Shown here piece by piece: positions 42,527 to 52,488 of a DNA stretch of 64,000 nucleotides. The stretch covers positions 9,983-73,982 of the forward strand of contig DFFM01000018.1 of the NCBI GenBank assembly GCA_002369515.1. The letters are read 5' to 3'. The position numbers were made by a program, and so were the translations under genes. The notes beneath the pieces were generated by a model, which was given only the letters and a program-made list of their open reading frames with translations, had not been told where the DNA came from and ran no database searches. The stretch is from Prevotella sp. UBA3776 (GTDB lineage Bacteria > Bacteroidota > Bacteroidia > Bacteroidales > Bacteroidaceae). Each line of letters starts with the position of its first letter. Positions within the stretch are counted from its first letter, which is position 1.

Positions 42527-44227
42527 ATGTTCAGATTTGAAAGCCCCATATATCTGTACTTCCTGTTGCTGATTCCCCTGTTGGGTGTCATGCGATTCGT
42601 GGCAGTACGTAGCCGCAGGAAGAAACTTCGCAAGTTTGGCGATACCGACTTGCTCAAGCAACTGATGCCCACAGTGTCAGTCTTCCGCCCCGAAGTGAAG
42701 TTCTGGCTTATGGCTGCAGCTTTGGCAATGCTCATTGTCATGCTGGCGCGTCCACAGATGGGCACTCGCATCAGCCATGAGAAACGCAATGGCATAGAAA
42801 CCATCATTGCACTCGACATCAGCAACTCCATGTTGGCTGAAGACGTAATGCCGTCACGTCTAAGCAAGAGCAAAATGCTTGTTGAGAACATGGTTGACCA
42901 TTTCACCAACGACAAAATTGGACTCATTGTTTTTGCTGGCGATGCCTTTGTACAGCTCCCCATCACCAGCGACTATGTTTCGGCCAAGATGTTCATGCAG
43001 AACATCGAACCCCAGCTCATCGCCACCCAGGGAACTGACATAGCCGAAGCCTTAAGGATGGGCATGAACAGCTTCACTCAAGACGAGCAGGTGGGGCGCG
43101 CCATCATTGTCATTACCGACGGCGAGGATCATGAAGGTGGGGCCGTCGAGGCTGCCGAAGCTGCCAAGAAGAAAGGCATGCGCGTGTTCGTCCTGGGCGT
43201 AGGCGACCCCAAGGGATCTCCTATACCCACAGGCGACGGAAGCTATATGACCGACAACACAGGTCAGACCGTCATGTCAGCGCTGAACGAGGACATGTGT
43301 CGCCAGATAGCCCAGGCGGGTGGGGGAGCCTATATCCATGTTGACAACACCAACGTAGCTCAGGAAAAACTCAACGACGAGCTCATCAAACTACAGAAAG
43401 GCGACATCACCACCACGCTCTACAGCGAGTACGACGAGCAGTTCCAAGCCTTTGGCATCCTGGCTTTGTTGCTGCTCATCATCGAAATTTGCGTGTTCGA
43501 GAGCAAGAACCCAATGCTCAAGAACGTACGCCTTTTCAAGCAGCGACGACGTTCGGTCAACGCAGTGCTGCTTTTGCTGTTTCTTATGACGAGCTTAGGG
43601 GCTGCCGCCCAGGCCGATCGCCAATCGGTGCGCCATGGCAACCGCCTTTTTCGCACCCAGGAGTTTGCCAAGTCCGAAGTGGAGTATCGCAAGGCTGTGG
43701 CCAAGAACCCGCGCAACGCACAGGCTGTTTACAATTTGGGATGCGCACTCATGGCACAGCAGAAAGACTCTGCCGCCATTGTGCAGTTCCAGAATGCCGG
43801 CAAGATGGAGACTGTCAAGATGCGCAAGGCTATGTCGTACCACAACATAGGCGTTATTTGTCAGCAGCACCAAATGTTTGGCGAGGCCATCGAGGCCTAC
43901 AAGGAAGCACTGCGCAACAATCCAAAGGACGACGAGACGCGCTACAATCTGGCCCTCTGCAAGCGTCAGCAGAAAAACCAGCAGAACAAAGACCAAAAAC
44001 AAAACCAACAAGATAAAGATAAGAAACAGAATCAGCAAGACAAAGACAAAAAACAGCAACAAGGCCAGCAAAAGCAACAGCAACAGCCGCCCCCCAAGGA
44101 GCAGATGAGCAAGGAGAATGCCGAACAGTTGCTCAATGCTGCCATACAGGAGGAGAAAGCCACTCAGCAGCGCATGAAGAAAGCCATGCAGCAGCCTCGG
44201 TCGCGCCGTTTGCAGAAAAACTGGTAG
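42527..44227 (+). CDS. BatB-BatC fusion: VWA domain plus TPR protein
   Basis: The product is 566 residues. Residues 1-340 are BatB-like: membrane segments near 8-25 and 58-75, VWA with ALDISNSM and ITDGEDHEGG, and a closing membrane helix (FGILALLLLIIEICVFE). At about 350-372 comes a second signal-peptide-like segment (RRSVNAVLLLLFLMTSLGAAAQA). TPR repeats typical of BatC follow (AQAVYNLGCALM, KAMSYHNIGVICQQ), then a Gln/Lys/Asp-rich tail. In other Bacteroidales these are two genes. The joined frame shows no stop or start between them, and the old signal peptide now acts as a membrane helix (inference). Confidence 0.87.
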   Translation: MFRFESPIYLYFLLLIPLLGVMRFVAVRSRRKKLRKFGDTDLLKQLMPTVSVFRPEVKFWLMAAALAMLIVMLARPQMGTRISHEKRNGIETIIALDISNSMLAEDVMPSRLSKSKMLVENMVDHFTNDKIGLIVFAGDAFVQLPITSDYVSAKMFMQNIEPQLIATQGTDIAEALRMGMNSFTQDEQVGRAIIVITDGEDHEGGAVEAAEAAKKKGMRVFVLGVGDPKGSPIPTGDGSYMTDNTGQTVMSALNEDMCRQIAQAGGGAYIHVDNTNVAQEKLNDELIKLQKGDITTTLYSEYDEQFQAFGILALLLLIIEICVFESKNPMLKNVRLFKQRRRSVNAVLLLLFLMTSLGAAAQADRQSVRHGNRLFRTQEFAKSEVEYRKAVAKNPRNAQAVYNLGCALMAQQKDSAAIVQFQNAGKMETVKMRKAMSYHNIGVICQQHQMFGEAIEAYKEALRNNPKDDETRYNLALCKRQQKNQQNKDQKQNQQDKDKKQNQQDKDKKQQQGQQKQQQQPPPKEQMSKENAEQLLNAAIQEEKATQQRMKKAMQQPRSRRLQKNW

Positions 44228-44309
44228 TTGCCAAGACCGAAAAGAAAATGCGGCGACTGCCCGTCCCCCCAATAAGGAAAGGATTCCAAACATACAGAAA
44301 AACAAAGAG

Positions 44310-46958
44310 ATGAAAACACCTTTACACCAAAAGCATAACACTGCCGCCTTCGAGGCTGGCTGGGCAAGGATGGTGCTCGCCCTGCTGGCCTTGCAGCTGT
44401 CGTATGCCGTTTCGTTGGCTCAGACGCTTACGGTGAACGCCCCCTCACGGGTGGCCACGGGCGAAAATTTCCGCCTTTCTTACACCGTGAACACTCAGAA
44501 TGCCACCGATTTCCACGTAGGCAGCGTACCCGACGAGCTGGAAATCATCACTGGTCCCTATACCTCGCAACAGAGCAGCTACCAGATGGTCAACGGCCAC
44601 ACCAGCAGCAGCTCGTCCATCACCTACACCTTTATTATCTGTGCCAACAAAGCCGGAACCTATACCATTCCCCCTGCAACTATCCATGCAGGAGGAAAGA
44701 CCGTCACTTCGGCAGCCGCCAAAATCACCGTTGCTGGTTCCTCCACCAATTCAGGTGGAGCTCCCCGCATGCACGACGACAACGATAGTCCCAGCACCAT
44801 GCGCTCGGCTGGCTCGAAAATCAGCGGCAACGACCTCTTCATCAAAGTGAGCGCCAACAAGAGTCGTGTCCACGAACAGGAGCCCGTCCTGCTCACCTAT
44901 AAGGTCTATACCCTTGTTGACCTTTATCAGCTCGAAGGTGTCATGCCCGACCTCACCGGTTTCCACACTCAAGAGATACCTCTGCCACAGCAGAAGAGAT
45001 ACCATGAGGAGATTGTCAACGGAAGGCCCTACCGCTGTGTCACGTGGAGCCAATATGTAATGTATCCGCAGATGACCGGCAAACTCTCCATTCCCAGCAT
45101 CACTTTCAACGGAACTGTGGTGCAGCAAAACCGCAACGTTGATCCCTTCGAAGCCTTCTTCAACGGCGGTTCGGGCTATGTAGAGGTGAAACGCTCCATC
45201 AAGGCTCCCGGCATCACCATCCAGGTTGATCCACTGCCAGCGCGCCCCGCCAATTTCTCCGGCGGTGTGGGAAAGTTCAACATTTCCGCCCAAATCAGCA
45301 AGAACGATGTCAAAGCCAACGACCCCGTTACGCTTCGCGTCATCGTCAGTGGTGCAGGCAACCTCAAGCTAATCAAACAGCCTGTGGTCAATTTTCCCAA
45401 AGACTTCGACAAGTACGACCCCAAAATTACCGACAAAACCAAACTCACCCAGAATGGGGTAGAGGGAAGCATGGTCTATGACTTCCTGGCCGTGCCTCGC
45501 AACCAGGGCAAATACACCATCCCCGCCATTGAGTTTGTTTATTACGACACCAGTGCCAACACCTATAAGACGGTCAAGACCCAGCCCTTTGTCCTTGATG
45601 TGGCCAAGGGCAGCGGAACCTCCTCGTCAGCCGACTTCACAAGCGAGTTGCAAAACCAGGACATCCACCCCATCAAGACTGGCAAGAGCCGCTTGCAGGA
45701 CGTTCAGGGTTTCTTCTTTGGTTCAGCTCTCTATTGGTCGGTGCTTGCCTTGCTCCTTGCCTTGTTTGTGGCTTTGCTTGTGGTGTTCCGGAAACGGGCC
45801 ATCGACCGTGCCGACATCACCCGCATGCGCGGAAAGAACGCCAACAAGGTGGCCACCCGCCGACTCAAGAAAGCCAATCAGCTCATGGCACAGGGTCGTC
45901 AGGGCGAATTCTACGACGAGGTGCTGCGCGCCCTTTGGGGGTATGTGGGCGACAAGCTCAACATGCCCGTCGAGCGGCTCTCGGCCGACAATATAGCTGA
46001 GCAACTCACGGCTGCCCAAGTCGATGCAGACACCGTTGGCCAGTTTGTCAGTGCCATTGAGGAGTGTGAGTTCGAGCGATATGCTCCGGGCGATGCCGCC
46101 GGCAACATGAACAAGACCTACTCTACGGCCATCAACGCCATCATGAAGATTGAAGAAGCCATGAAGAAAAATAAGAACGCCAACTCCCGACGGAGCCGCG
46201 GCAGCCTGTTGATGCTGGTCGTCGTCGCCGCTATGGCCATGCTCACACTCAGCCCGCTGAAGGCCATGGCCGTCACCAAGGAAAACGCCGACGACGAGTA
46301 TGCCAAAGGCAACTATGTACAGGCCATCAAGGACTATGAAGAACTGCTCCGTAAAGGCGGCAGTACGGAACTCTATTACAATCTGGGTAACGCCTACTAC
46401 CGAACCGACAACATCACCCGAGCCGTCATCAACTACGAGCGCGCGCTGCTGCTTTCGCCGGGTGACAAAGATGTGCGGTTCAACCTGCAGATGGCTCGCA
46501 GCAAGACCATCGACAAAATCACCCCCGAGTCCGAGATGTTCTTCGTCACATGGTTTCACTCCTTGGTCAATCTCACGAGTGTCGATGGGTGGGCCCGAAC
46601 AGCCATACTCAGCCTTGTGCTCGCCCTCGTGCTGCTGCTCGTCTATCTTTTCGTTGACAGAATCTTAATGCGCAAGGTGGGGTTCTTCGGAGGCGTCTTT
46701 TTCCTCCTGCTGTTCCTCTTTGCCAACCTCTTTGCTTGGCAGCAGAAACAAGAGCTCGTCAACCGCAGGGGGGCTGTCGTCACCGCAACGTCAGCCTCCG
46801 TCATGAAAACACCCGCTGCCAATGCCACCGAGCAGTTCGTCATTCACGAAGGCACTCGCGTTGACATCACCGACGACACCATGCGCGACTGGAAAGGCAT
46901 CCGTCTGGCCGATGGCAAGGAAGGGTGGATTCATGTCAGCAAAATTGAAAAGATTTAA
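44310..46958 (+). CDS. BatD-BatE fusion: oxygen-tolerance protein plus TPR/SH3 protein
   Basis: The product is 882 residues. Residues 1-620 are BatD-like: signal peptide, several beta-sandwich repeats (RVATGENFRLSYTVN, VTLRVIVSGAGNLKLI), a membrane helix (SVLALLLALFVALLVVFRK, about 474-492), and a cytosolic helical part. At about 630-655 an internal signal-peptide-like stretch (LLMLVVVAAMAMLTLSPLKA) starts a BatE-like part with TPR units (ELYYNLGNAYYRTDNITRAV), two membrane helices and a C-terminal SH3-like domain (GTRVDITDDTMRDWKGIRLA). BatD and BatE are separate genes in the described operon. Last gene of the Bat operon here. Confidence 0.86.
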   Translation: MKTPLHQKHNTAAFEAGWARMVLALLALQLSYAVSLAQTLTVNAPSRVATGENFRLSYTVNTQNATDFHVGSVPDELEIITGPYTSQQSSYQMVNGHTSSSSSITYTFIICANKAGTYTIPPATIHAGGKTVTSAAAKITVAGSSTNSGGAPRMHDDNDSPSTMRSAGSKISGNDLFIKVSANKSRVHEQEPVLLTYKVYTLVDLYQLEGVMPDLTGFHTQEIPLPQQKRYHEEIVNGRPYRCVTWSQYVMYPQMTGKLSIPSITFNGTVVQQNRNVDPFEAFFNGGSGYVEVKRSIKAPGITIQVDPLPARPANFSGGVGKFNISAQISKNDVKANDPVTLRVIVSGAGNLKLIKQPVVNFPKDFDKYDPKITDKTKLTQNGVEGSMVYDFLAVPRNQGKYTIPAIEFVYYDTSANTYKTVKTQPFVLDVAKGSGTSSSADFTSELQNQDIHPIKTGKSRLQDVQGFFFGSALYWSVLALLLALFVALLVVFRKRAIDRADITRMRGKNANKVATRRLKKANQLMAQGRQGEFYDEVLRALWGYVGDKLNMPVERLSADNIAEQLTAAQVDADTVGQFVSAIEECEFERYAPGDAAGNMNKTYSTAINAIMKIEEAMKKNKNANSRRSRGSLLMLVVVAAMAMLTLSPLKAMAVTKENADDEYAKGNYVQAIKDYEELLRKGGSTELYYNLGNAYYRTDNITRAVINYERALLLSPGDKDVRFNLQMARSKTIDKITPESEMFFVTWFHSLVNLTSVDGWARTAILSLVLALVLLLVYLFVDRILMRKVGFFGGVFFLLLFLFANLFAWQQKQELVNRRGAVVTATSASVMKTPAANATEQFVIHEGTRVDITDDTMRDWKGIRLADGKEGWIHVSKIEKI

Positions 46959-47009
46959 TTCGTCATTGGCCATTGAGCTTCGAACATTGATAAAAACTCA
47001 AACCATAAA

Positions 47010-47702
47010 TTGGATTTTACACCCATATTACCTATAGACCAGTGGCTGCTGACATTCTTCAACGGTAGCGACTCTCTGTTCATCGACCAAGTGGCTGTCA
47101 CCCTCACCGACGGGCTCACTTGGGTGCCACTCTATGTGGCCGTGCTCTTTCTCGTGGTGAAGAACAACGACACCATGGCTCAGATTATGCTCACCATCGT
47201 CTGTGCCCTGGTGTGTGTGGTTATCTCAAGCACTGTGGCCGACGGCATTGTCAAACCTCTCGTCGGCCGACCGCGACCGCTCAACGACCCTGTCTTTAAA
47301 GACACCATCGACACCGTGGCCGGCATGTTCAGTCGTCAATACAGCTTCTTCTCAGGCCACGCCTCCAACACATTCAGCCTCGCCCTCTTCCTCGCTCTGC
47401 TCATACGCAGCCGCTTGGCCACCTGCCTGCTGGTGGGCTGGTCATTGCTCAACTGTTGGACGCGTCTCTATCTGGGCATGCACTATCCTTCCGACATCCT
47501 CGCCGGTCTTCTTTGGGGTGCCTTCGTCGGTACCGTCATGTACCATCTCTACCGCTACCTCTACTACCGTTTCTCGCCACGCATCAGCTATGTCTCTTCT
47601 CAATACACTCGCACGGGCTATGCCTATTCCGATGTGGATGTCATGTGCTCCGTATTCGTTTTCACGCTGCTCTATGCTGTGATGAAGGCGTTGGTACATT
47701 GA
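47010..47702 (+). CDS. PAP2-family membrane phosphatase
   Basis: The 230-residue membrane protein has all three PAP2 motifs: KPLVGRPRP, SFFSGHAS and TRLYLGMHYPSD. Likely substrates are undecaprenyl diphosphate or lipid phosphates at the outer face of the inner membrane. No ATG is available; TTG 47010 is the best start, directly before MDFTPILPIDQW. Upstream and downstream gaps contain ATTG-type repeats. Confidence 0.88.
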   Translation: MDFTPILPIDQWLLTFFNGSDSLFIDQVAVTLTDGLTWVPLYVAVLFLVVKNNDTMAQIMLTIVCALVCVVISSTVADGIVKPLVGRPRPLNDPVFKDTIDTVAGMFSRQYSFFSGHASNTFSLALFLALLIRSRLATCLLVGWSLLNCWTRLYLGMHYPSDILAGLLWGAFVGTVMYHLYRYLYYRFSPRISYVSSQYTRTGYAYSDVDVMCSVFVFTLLYAVMKALVH

Positions 47703-47780
47703 ACGTTGCTCATTGGCCATTGACAACCGAGTATTGGTGATTGACCATTACATTATATCATTCAAAAGAAAAAAACGAAA

Positions 47781-49007
47781 GTGGAAACAAAACATATTAG
47801 AATCAGCGACTACAGCTACGACTTGCCCGACGACCGCATCGCAAAGTTCCCCCTTGCCCGACGCGACCAGAGCAAACTCCTCATCTATCGTCACGGACAG
47901 CTTTCTGACGACACCTTCTGCAACCTGGCCGACCATCTGCCTGCCGACTCATTAATGGTGTTCAACAACACCCGCGTCATCCAGGCCCGCCTGCACTTCC
48001 GCAAGCCTACCGGTGCACTCATCGAAGTGTTTTTGCTCGAACCGTCAGTTCCTGCAGACTACGAACAGATGTTTCAGACGGCAGGCCATTGTGCATGGCT
48101 CTGCATGGTGGGAAACCTCAAAAAGTGGAAGGAAGGCATTCTTGAACAAACTGTCAGCGTGGGCTCTGCCACTGTACGGCTGACTGCCACGCGCCTCGCC
48201 GAGCAGGGCACCAGCCAGCTCGTGGACTTTGCGTGGGAGTCGCTCGACGGCAGCCAGCCCCCTTCGTTTGCCGAGCTGATTGATGCTGCTGGCGAACTGC
48301 CCATCCCTCCCTATCTGAACCGCGCAACCCAGCAGAGCGACCTCACCACTTATCAGACCGTCTATAGCAAGATACGCGGCAGTGTGGCTGCTCCCACTGC
48401 AGGGCTCCACTTCACCCCCGAGGTGTTGGCCAGTCTTGATGCGCGAGGCATCCATCGCGAGGAACTCACCCTCCACGTAGGTGCCGGCACTTTCCGTCCA
48501 GTCAAGAGCGAGCAGATAGAAGGCCACCAGATGCACACCGAGTACATCAGTGTGCGCCGGCAAACTGTTGAGCAGCTCATCCGCCACAACGCTCAGGCCA
48601 TTGCTGTGGGAACCACCAGTGTGCGCACCCTTGAGAGTCTCTACTACATGGGAGTCTATCTTGCCGACCATCCCGATGCCGCCGAGGCCGACCTTCATGT
48701 CAGCCAGTGGACTCCCTATGAAACCCATCCCACGCTCACACCCACCGAAGCTCTCACCCATTTGCTCGCGTTTTTCGACCGCAACCACTTGTCCACTCTC
48801 CACAGCAGCACTCAGATTATCATAGCCCCTGGTTACGAATACAAGATAGTGCGCATGCTTGTCACCAATTTCCATCAGCCCCAGAGCACGTTGCTCCTGC
48901 TTGTCAGTGCCTTCGTTCACGGCGACTGGCGATGCATCTACGACTACGCCCTGGCTCACGACTTCCGTTTCCTCAGTTACGGCGACAGCAGCTTGCTCAT
49001 TCCGTAG
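47781..49007 (+). CDS. queA: tRNA preQ1(34) S-adenosylmethionine ribosyltransferase-isomerase QueA
   Basis: The 408-residue product has the family blocks YDLPDDRIAKFPLARRDQSKL, LMVFNNTRVIQARL, SVAAPTAGLHFTPEVL, and THLTLHVGAGTFRPV-like ELTLHVGAGTFRPVK. It adds the epoxycyclopentanediol ring in queuosine synthesis using the ribosyl part of SAM. GTG is the start codon. It is longer than E. coli QueA (356), with an insert near 70-110, as seen in Bacteroidetes. Confidence 0.95.
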   Translation: METKHIRISDYSYDLPDDRIAKFPLARRDQSKLLIYRHGQLSDDTFCNLADHLPADSLMVFNNTRVIQARLHFRKPTGALIEVFLLEPSVPADYEQMFQTAGHCAWLCMVGNLKKWKEGILEQTVSVGSATVRLTATRLAEQGTSQLVDFAWESLDGSQPPSFAELIDAAGELPIPPYLNRATQQSDLTTYQTVYSKIRGSVAAPTAGLHFTPEVLASLDARGIHREELTLHVGAGTFRPVKSEQIEGHQMHTEYISVRRQTVEQLIRHNAQAIAVGTTSVRTLESLYYMGVYLADHPDAAEADLHVSQWTPYETHPTLTPTEALTHLLAFFDRNHLSTLHSSTQIIIAPGYEYKIVRMLVTNFHQPQSTLLLLVSAFVHGDWRCIYDYALAHDFRFLSYGDSSLLIP

Positions 49008-49098
49008 CAGGCGGATTGAGCGGTACATTCAGAATTGAATCTTGTTTATAGTATATAGAGTAAGAATTGGTATTTTTGGTTTAATAAGCGACATCGAA

Positions 49099-49890
49099 AT
49101 GATTTTATTGAGTTTTGACACAGAGGAATTCGATGTGCCCCGCGAACATGGGGTTGACTTCTCGTTGGACGAGGGGATGGCCGTCTCTAAAGTCGGCACA
49201 CTCCGCATTCTCGATGTTTTGAAACAGAATGGCGTCCGAGCCACCTTCTTTTGCACGGGCAATTTTGCAGAGCATGCACCAGAAATAATGGAGCGCATCA
49301 TGGCCGAGGGGCATGAGGTGGCCTGCCACGGTGTGGACCACTGGCAACCCAAAGACACCGACTTCGCCCGTTCAAAGGAAATCGTCGAACGTGTGACGGG
49401 GCGCACCGTCTATGGCTATCGTCAGCCACGCATGTTCCCCGTGGTAGAGTCTGAGATCAAGCGTGTGGGCTATCGTTACAACTCGTCGCTCAATCCCGCT
49501 TTCATTCCCGGTCGCTACATGCACCTCACCGACCCTCGAACCTGGTTCATGAAAGATGGAGTGATGCAGATACCCGCTTCGGTGACGCCGCTCGTCCGAT
49601 TCCCCCTGTTCTGGCTCTCCCTTCACAATCTGCCCGAGGGAGTCTATCACTGGATGACGCGCCGAGTGCTCAAGACCGATGGCTATTTCGTCACCTATTT
49701 CCACCCGTGGGAGTTTTACGAACTGAAGGAACATCCTGAGTTCAAGATGCCGTTCATCATCAAGAACCACAGCGGCCTGCAGATGTGCGAGCGTCTGGAC
49801 CGTCTGGTCAAGATGCTTCTTGCCCGCGGCCACGAGTTCATTACCTTTAACGAGTTTGTCAACCGGAAATTGAAGAATCCAAACTCCTGA
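49099..49890 (+). CDS. Polysaccharide deacetylase-family protein
   Basis: The 263-residue product has NodB-type motifs: LSFDTEEFD at the N-terminus (catalytic and metal Asp), ACHGVDHW with the His pair, and a YRQPRMFP arginine motif. No signal peptide, so it acts on a cytosolic or membrane-linked sugar. It is followed after 51 bases by a polyprenyl-type glycosyltransferase. The start was taken at MILLSFD because a TTG 19 codons upstream gives no family sequence. Confidence 0.85.
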   Translation: MILLSFDTEEFDVPREHGVDFSLDEGMAVSKVGTLRILDVLKQNGVRATFFCTGNFAEHAPEIMERIMAEGHEVACHGVDHWQPKDTDFARSKEIVERVTGRTVYGYRQPRMFPVVESEIKRVGYRYNSSLNPAFIPGRYMHLTDPRTWFMKDGVMQIPASVTPLVRFPLFWLSLHNLPEGVYHWMTRRVLKTDGYFVTYFHPWEFYELKEHPEFKMPFIIKNHSGLQMCERLDRLVKMLLARGHEFITFNEFVNRKLKNPNS

Positions 49891-49941
49891 CAGCCAACTC
49901 CCCAAAACCTGACATCCACCCCACAAAACACACCAAGAGCT

Positions 49942-50883
49942 ATGATCAGACTAGCCACTGTTTCACCATGTTATAACGAAGAAGAAGTGCTCAACCACAG
50001 CGTACAGCGGCTGACAGCCCTCTTCGAGCGCATGATAAGCGAAGGCCTTATCAGCGAGGACTCCATGATGGTGTTCGTCAACGACGGCAGCCACGACCGC
50101 ACATGGTCAATCATACGTGAACTCCATGCTGCTAACAAATTCGTGCGCGGCATCAATCTGTCGCGCAACTTCGGACATCAGAACGCCATCATGGCAGGCA
50201 TGATGACCGCCCGCGAGTGGGCCGATGCCGTTGTCACCCTCGATGCCGACCTTCAGGACGACATTGAGTGCATTCCCCAGATGGTCAGGGATTTCGAAGC
50301 GGGCAACGATGTTGTCTATGGTGTGAAGGTTTCGCGCCAGGGCGATTCGTTCTTGAAGAAGATGACCGCCCAGGGCTTCTATAAGTTTCTGACGAAGATG
50401 GGCGTGGAGAGCATCTACAATCATGCTGACTTCCGATTGATGAGCCGCCGTGCGCTCGACATCCTCTCCACGTACAAGGAGCACAATCTTTATCTGCGCG
50501 GTCTCATCCCGATGATTGGGTTGAACCATTCCACGGTTGACGATGTCATCGGCGAGCGCTATGCAGGCCAGTCAAAATATACGCTGGGCAAGATGATGCA
50601 TCTGGCACTCAACGGTGTCACCGCCTTCTCGGCCCGTCCGCTCTTCGCCATCTACAACATCGGGCTTTTGTTTCTTCTTGTCGCATTCGTGATCGTCTGC
50701 TATGTAGTCTATTCGCTGTTGTTTGGCCAAGTGGAGCCCGGCTGGGCGTCGCTCATGTTCTCCATCTGGATAGTCGGCGGCTTCATCCTTATTTCCCTGG
50801 GCATTGTGGGCACCTACGTCGCCCAGATTTTTACAGAGGTGAAGCGTCGTCCGCTCTACCACATTCAGGAGATACTCTCTTGA
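49942..50883 (+). CDS. Glycosyltransferase family 2, GtrB/ArnC-type (313 aa)
   Basis: The GT-A domain has ATVSPCYNEEEVL, FVNDGSHDRT, and VTLDADLQDD (metal-binding DxD). Two membrane helices at the end are typical of enzymes that load a sugar onto undecaprenyl phosphate (FLLVAFVIVCYVVYSLLF; IWIVGGFILISLGIVGTYVA). The final RPLYHIQEIL motif fits. With the deacetylase before it, the pair resembles ArnC/ArnD in design. Convergent with pepD, only 20 bases apart. Confidence 0.9.
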   Translation: MIRLATVSPCYNEEEVLNHSVQRLTALFERMISEGLISEDSMMVFVNDGSHDRTWSIIRELHAANKFVRGINLSRNFGHQNAIMAGMMTAREWADAVVTLDADLQDDIECIPQMVRDFEAGNDVVYGVKVSRQGDSFLKKMTAQGFYKFLTKMGVESIYNHADFRLMSRRALDILSTYKEHNLYLRGLIPMIGLNHSTVDDVIGERYAGQSKYTLGKMMHLALNGVTAFSARPLFAIYNIGLLFLLVAFVIVCYVVYSLLFGQVEPGWASLMFSIWIVGGFILISLGIVGTYVAQIFTEVKRRPLYHIQEILS

Positions 50884-50903
50884 GCTCGCTTTCCTCTTTT
50901 TTT

Positions 50904-52343
50904 TCAAGCCATTCTGTCCAACAGTTCCACGAACACCCGCCAAATGTCTTCTATGGTGCTCAGCTCCACGCGCTCGCTGGTGGAGTGGGGCTCCACAATG
51001 CGGGGGCCGATGCTCGCAATCTCGATGCCTGGATACTTCTCTACGAAATAGCCGGCCTCCAGCACGAAGTGCATGGCAACCTTTCGTGGTCGCCAGCCCA
51101 GCACGTCGTTGAATGTGTCGGAAGTGAGGCGCAGGAAGTCCGACTCTTGGTTCTCTTGCCAGGCAGGAGCCGACATCACCAGCTCTGAAGTGGCGTGTGC
51201 TTTGGCAAACGTCGTGGCGATGTCCTTGCCCAGGGCTATCATGTCCTTGTCGATGAAACTGCGCGTGTGGGTGGAAACGAAGATGCAGTTCTCTTGGCTC
51301 ACGATGCGACCCACGTTGTTCGACGTTTCCACCGTTCCTTCCATCGTTTCGCTCATTTTCACCACACCCTGCGGCACCTGCTCCAGGGCTGTGAGCAATG
51401 CCTCCCAGCTCTCGCGGTTCAGGATGGTTTCCTGCCTTTCACATTTCTCGATGTGGCATCTTATGTTCGGGTCGTTCTCGCCAAATTCCTGCCGAATCCA
51501 TTCGTTGAGACTCTGTTCCTGCGATTTGACAAACTCTGCCGCTTCGCCCGAAGGCACACACACCACGATCTCTGCCGACGAGGCGATGCTCGCGTTGGCT
51601 TCGCCCACGCGGATGCTGCTGATGTCGAAGTCGTAGTCGTTGTAGATGGCTGCCAGGACAGCCCAAACGAGCACGGTGGCGCTGGCGCGCCCTTTGTTGA
51701 TGTCCACGCCCGAGTGGCCACCCAGTCCGCCGCTGATGCTGATGCGGTACCAGCGCCGCTTGCCGCCGGGTGCCGCTTGCCTTCTGACAGGAATGCGGTG
51801 GAACTGCAGGTAAGCGCCTGCGGCGCCCGTGGTGATGGTGTCGTAGTCCTCAGAGTCCAGGTTGATCACCTTTCGTCCGCGAATGAAGTCGGCCGAAAGA
51901 TTGGCTGCGCCCGACATGCCGTCCTCCTCGTTGGTGGTGGTGATGACTTCCAGCGGTCCGTGAACAATTTGTTCGCTGGCCAGCACGGCCAGCGCCATGG
52001 AGAGCCCTATGCCGTTGTCGGCACCGAGCGATGTGCCCCGCGCCTTCATCCATCCGTTCTCCTCGTAGGCCTGAATGGGGTCGTTGAGTGGATCCTGCAT
52101 GCCCACGCACACCATGTCCATGTGGTTGAGCACCACCACGGGCTCAGCCGCCTCGTGCCCCGGCGTTGCCGCTTTGCGAATGACGACGCAGTTCTGCGCG
52201 TCGCGCTGATAGTCGAGCCCATGCTCTTGGGCAAACTGGCACAGGAAGTCGGCCACGCGCTCCTCGTGGTGCGAAGGGCGGGGTATTTTGTTGAGCTGCT
52301 TGAAGATGTTGAAGACAGTCTCGGTGTTTGGATAATTGCTCAT
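50904..52343 (-). CDS. pepD: Aminoacyl-histidine dipeptidase PepD (M20C)
   Basis: The 479-residue product has the M20 metal-site blocks: VVVLNHMDMVCVG, GADNGIGLSMALAVL, ITTTNEEDGMSGA and the late EPHSTSERVEL. PepD cleaves Xaa-His dipeptides such as carnosine in the cytosol. ATG 52343 was chosen since the longer frame upstream crosses the promoter. Single gene with its own leader of about 80 bases. Confidence 0.94.
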   Translation of the reverse strand: MSNYPNTETVFNIFKQLNKIPRPSHHEERVADFLCQFAQEHGLDYQRDAQNCVVIRKAATPGHEAAEPVVVLNHMDMVCVGMQDPLNDPIQAYEENGWMKARGTSLGADNGIGLSMALAVLASEQIVHGPLEVITTTNEEDGMSGAANLSADFIRGRKVINLDSEDYDTITTGAAGAYLQFHRIPVRRQAAPGGKRRWYRISISGGLGGHSGVDINKGRASATVLVWAVLAAIYNDYDFDISSIRVGEANASIASSAEIVVCVPSGEAAEFVKSQEQSLNEWIRQEFGENDPNIRCHIEKCERQETILNRESWEALLTALEQVPQGVVKMSETMEGTVETSNNVGRIVSQENCIFVSTHTRSFIDKDMIALGKDIATTFAKAHATSELVMSAPAWQENQESDFLRLTSDTFNDVLGWRPRKVAMHFVLEAGYFVEKYPGIEIASIGPRIVEPHSTSERVELSTIEDIWRVFVELLDRMA

Positions 52344-52430
52344 GTTTTGTTTTGGGTTTACGGGGGTGTTTTTTATGTTTTTCTCGATGTTTTTGGGTGA
52401 AAACGCGGACGTTGTTTCGCCTTTTGCCCA

Positions 52431-52464
52431 CAAAGATAATACAATCCCACGGAATAGCAACAAA
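52431..52464 (-). promoter_or_regulatory. Promoter of pepD
   Basis: On the minus strand TTTG (52464-52461) and TATCTTTG (52438-52431) with a 22-base spacer. Confidence 0.55.
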
Positions 52465-52488
52465 TTTTCTAGAGAATTTCATCTTAAT

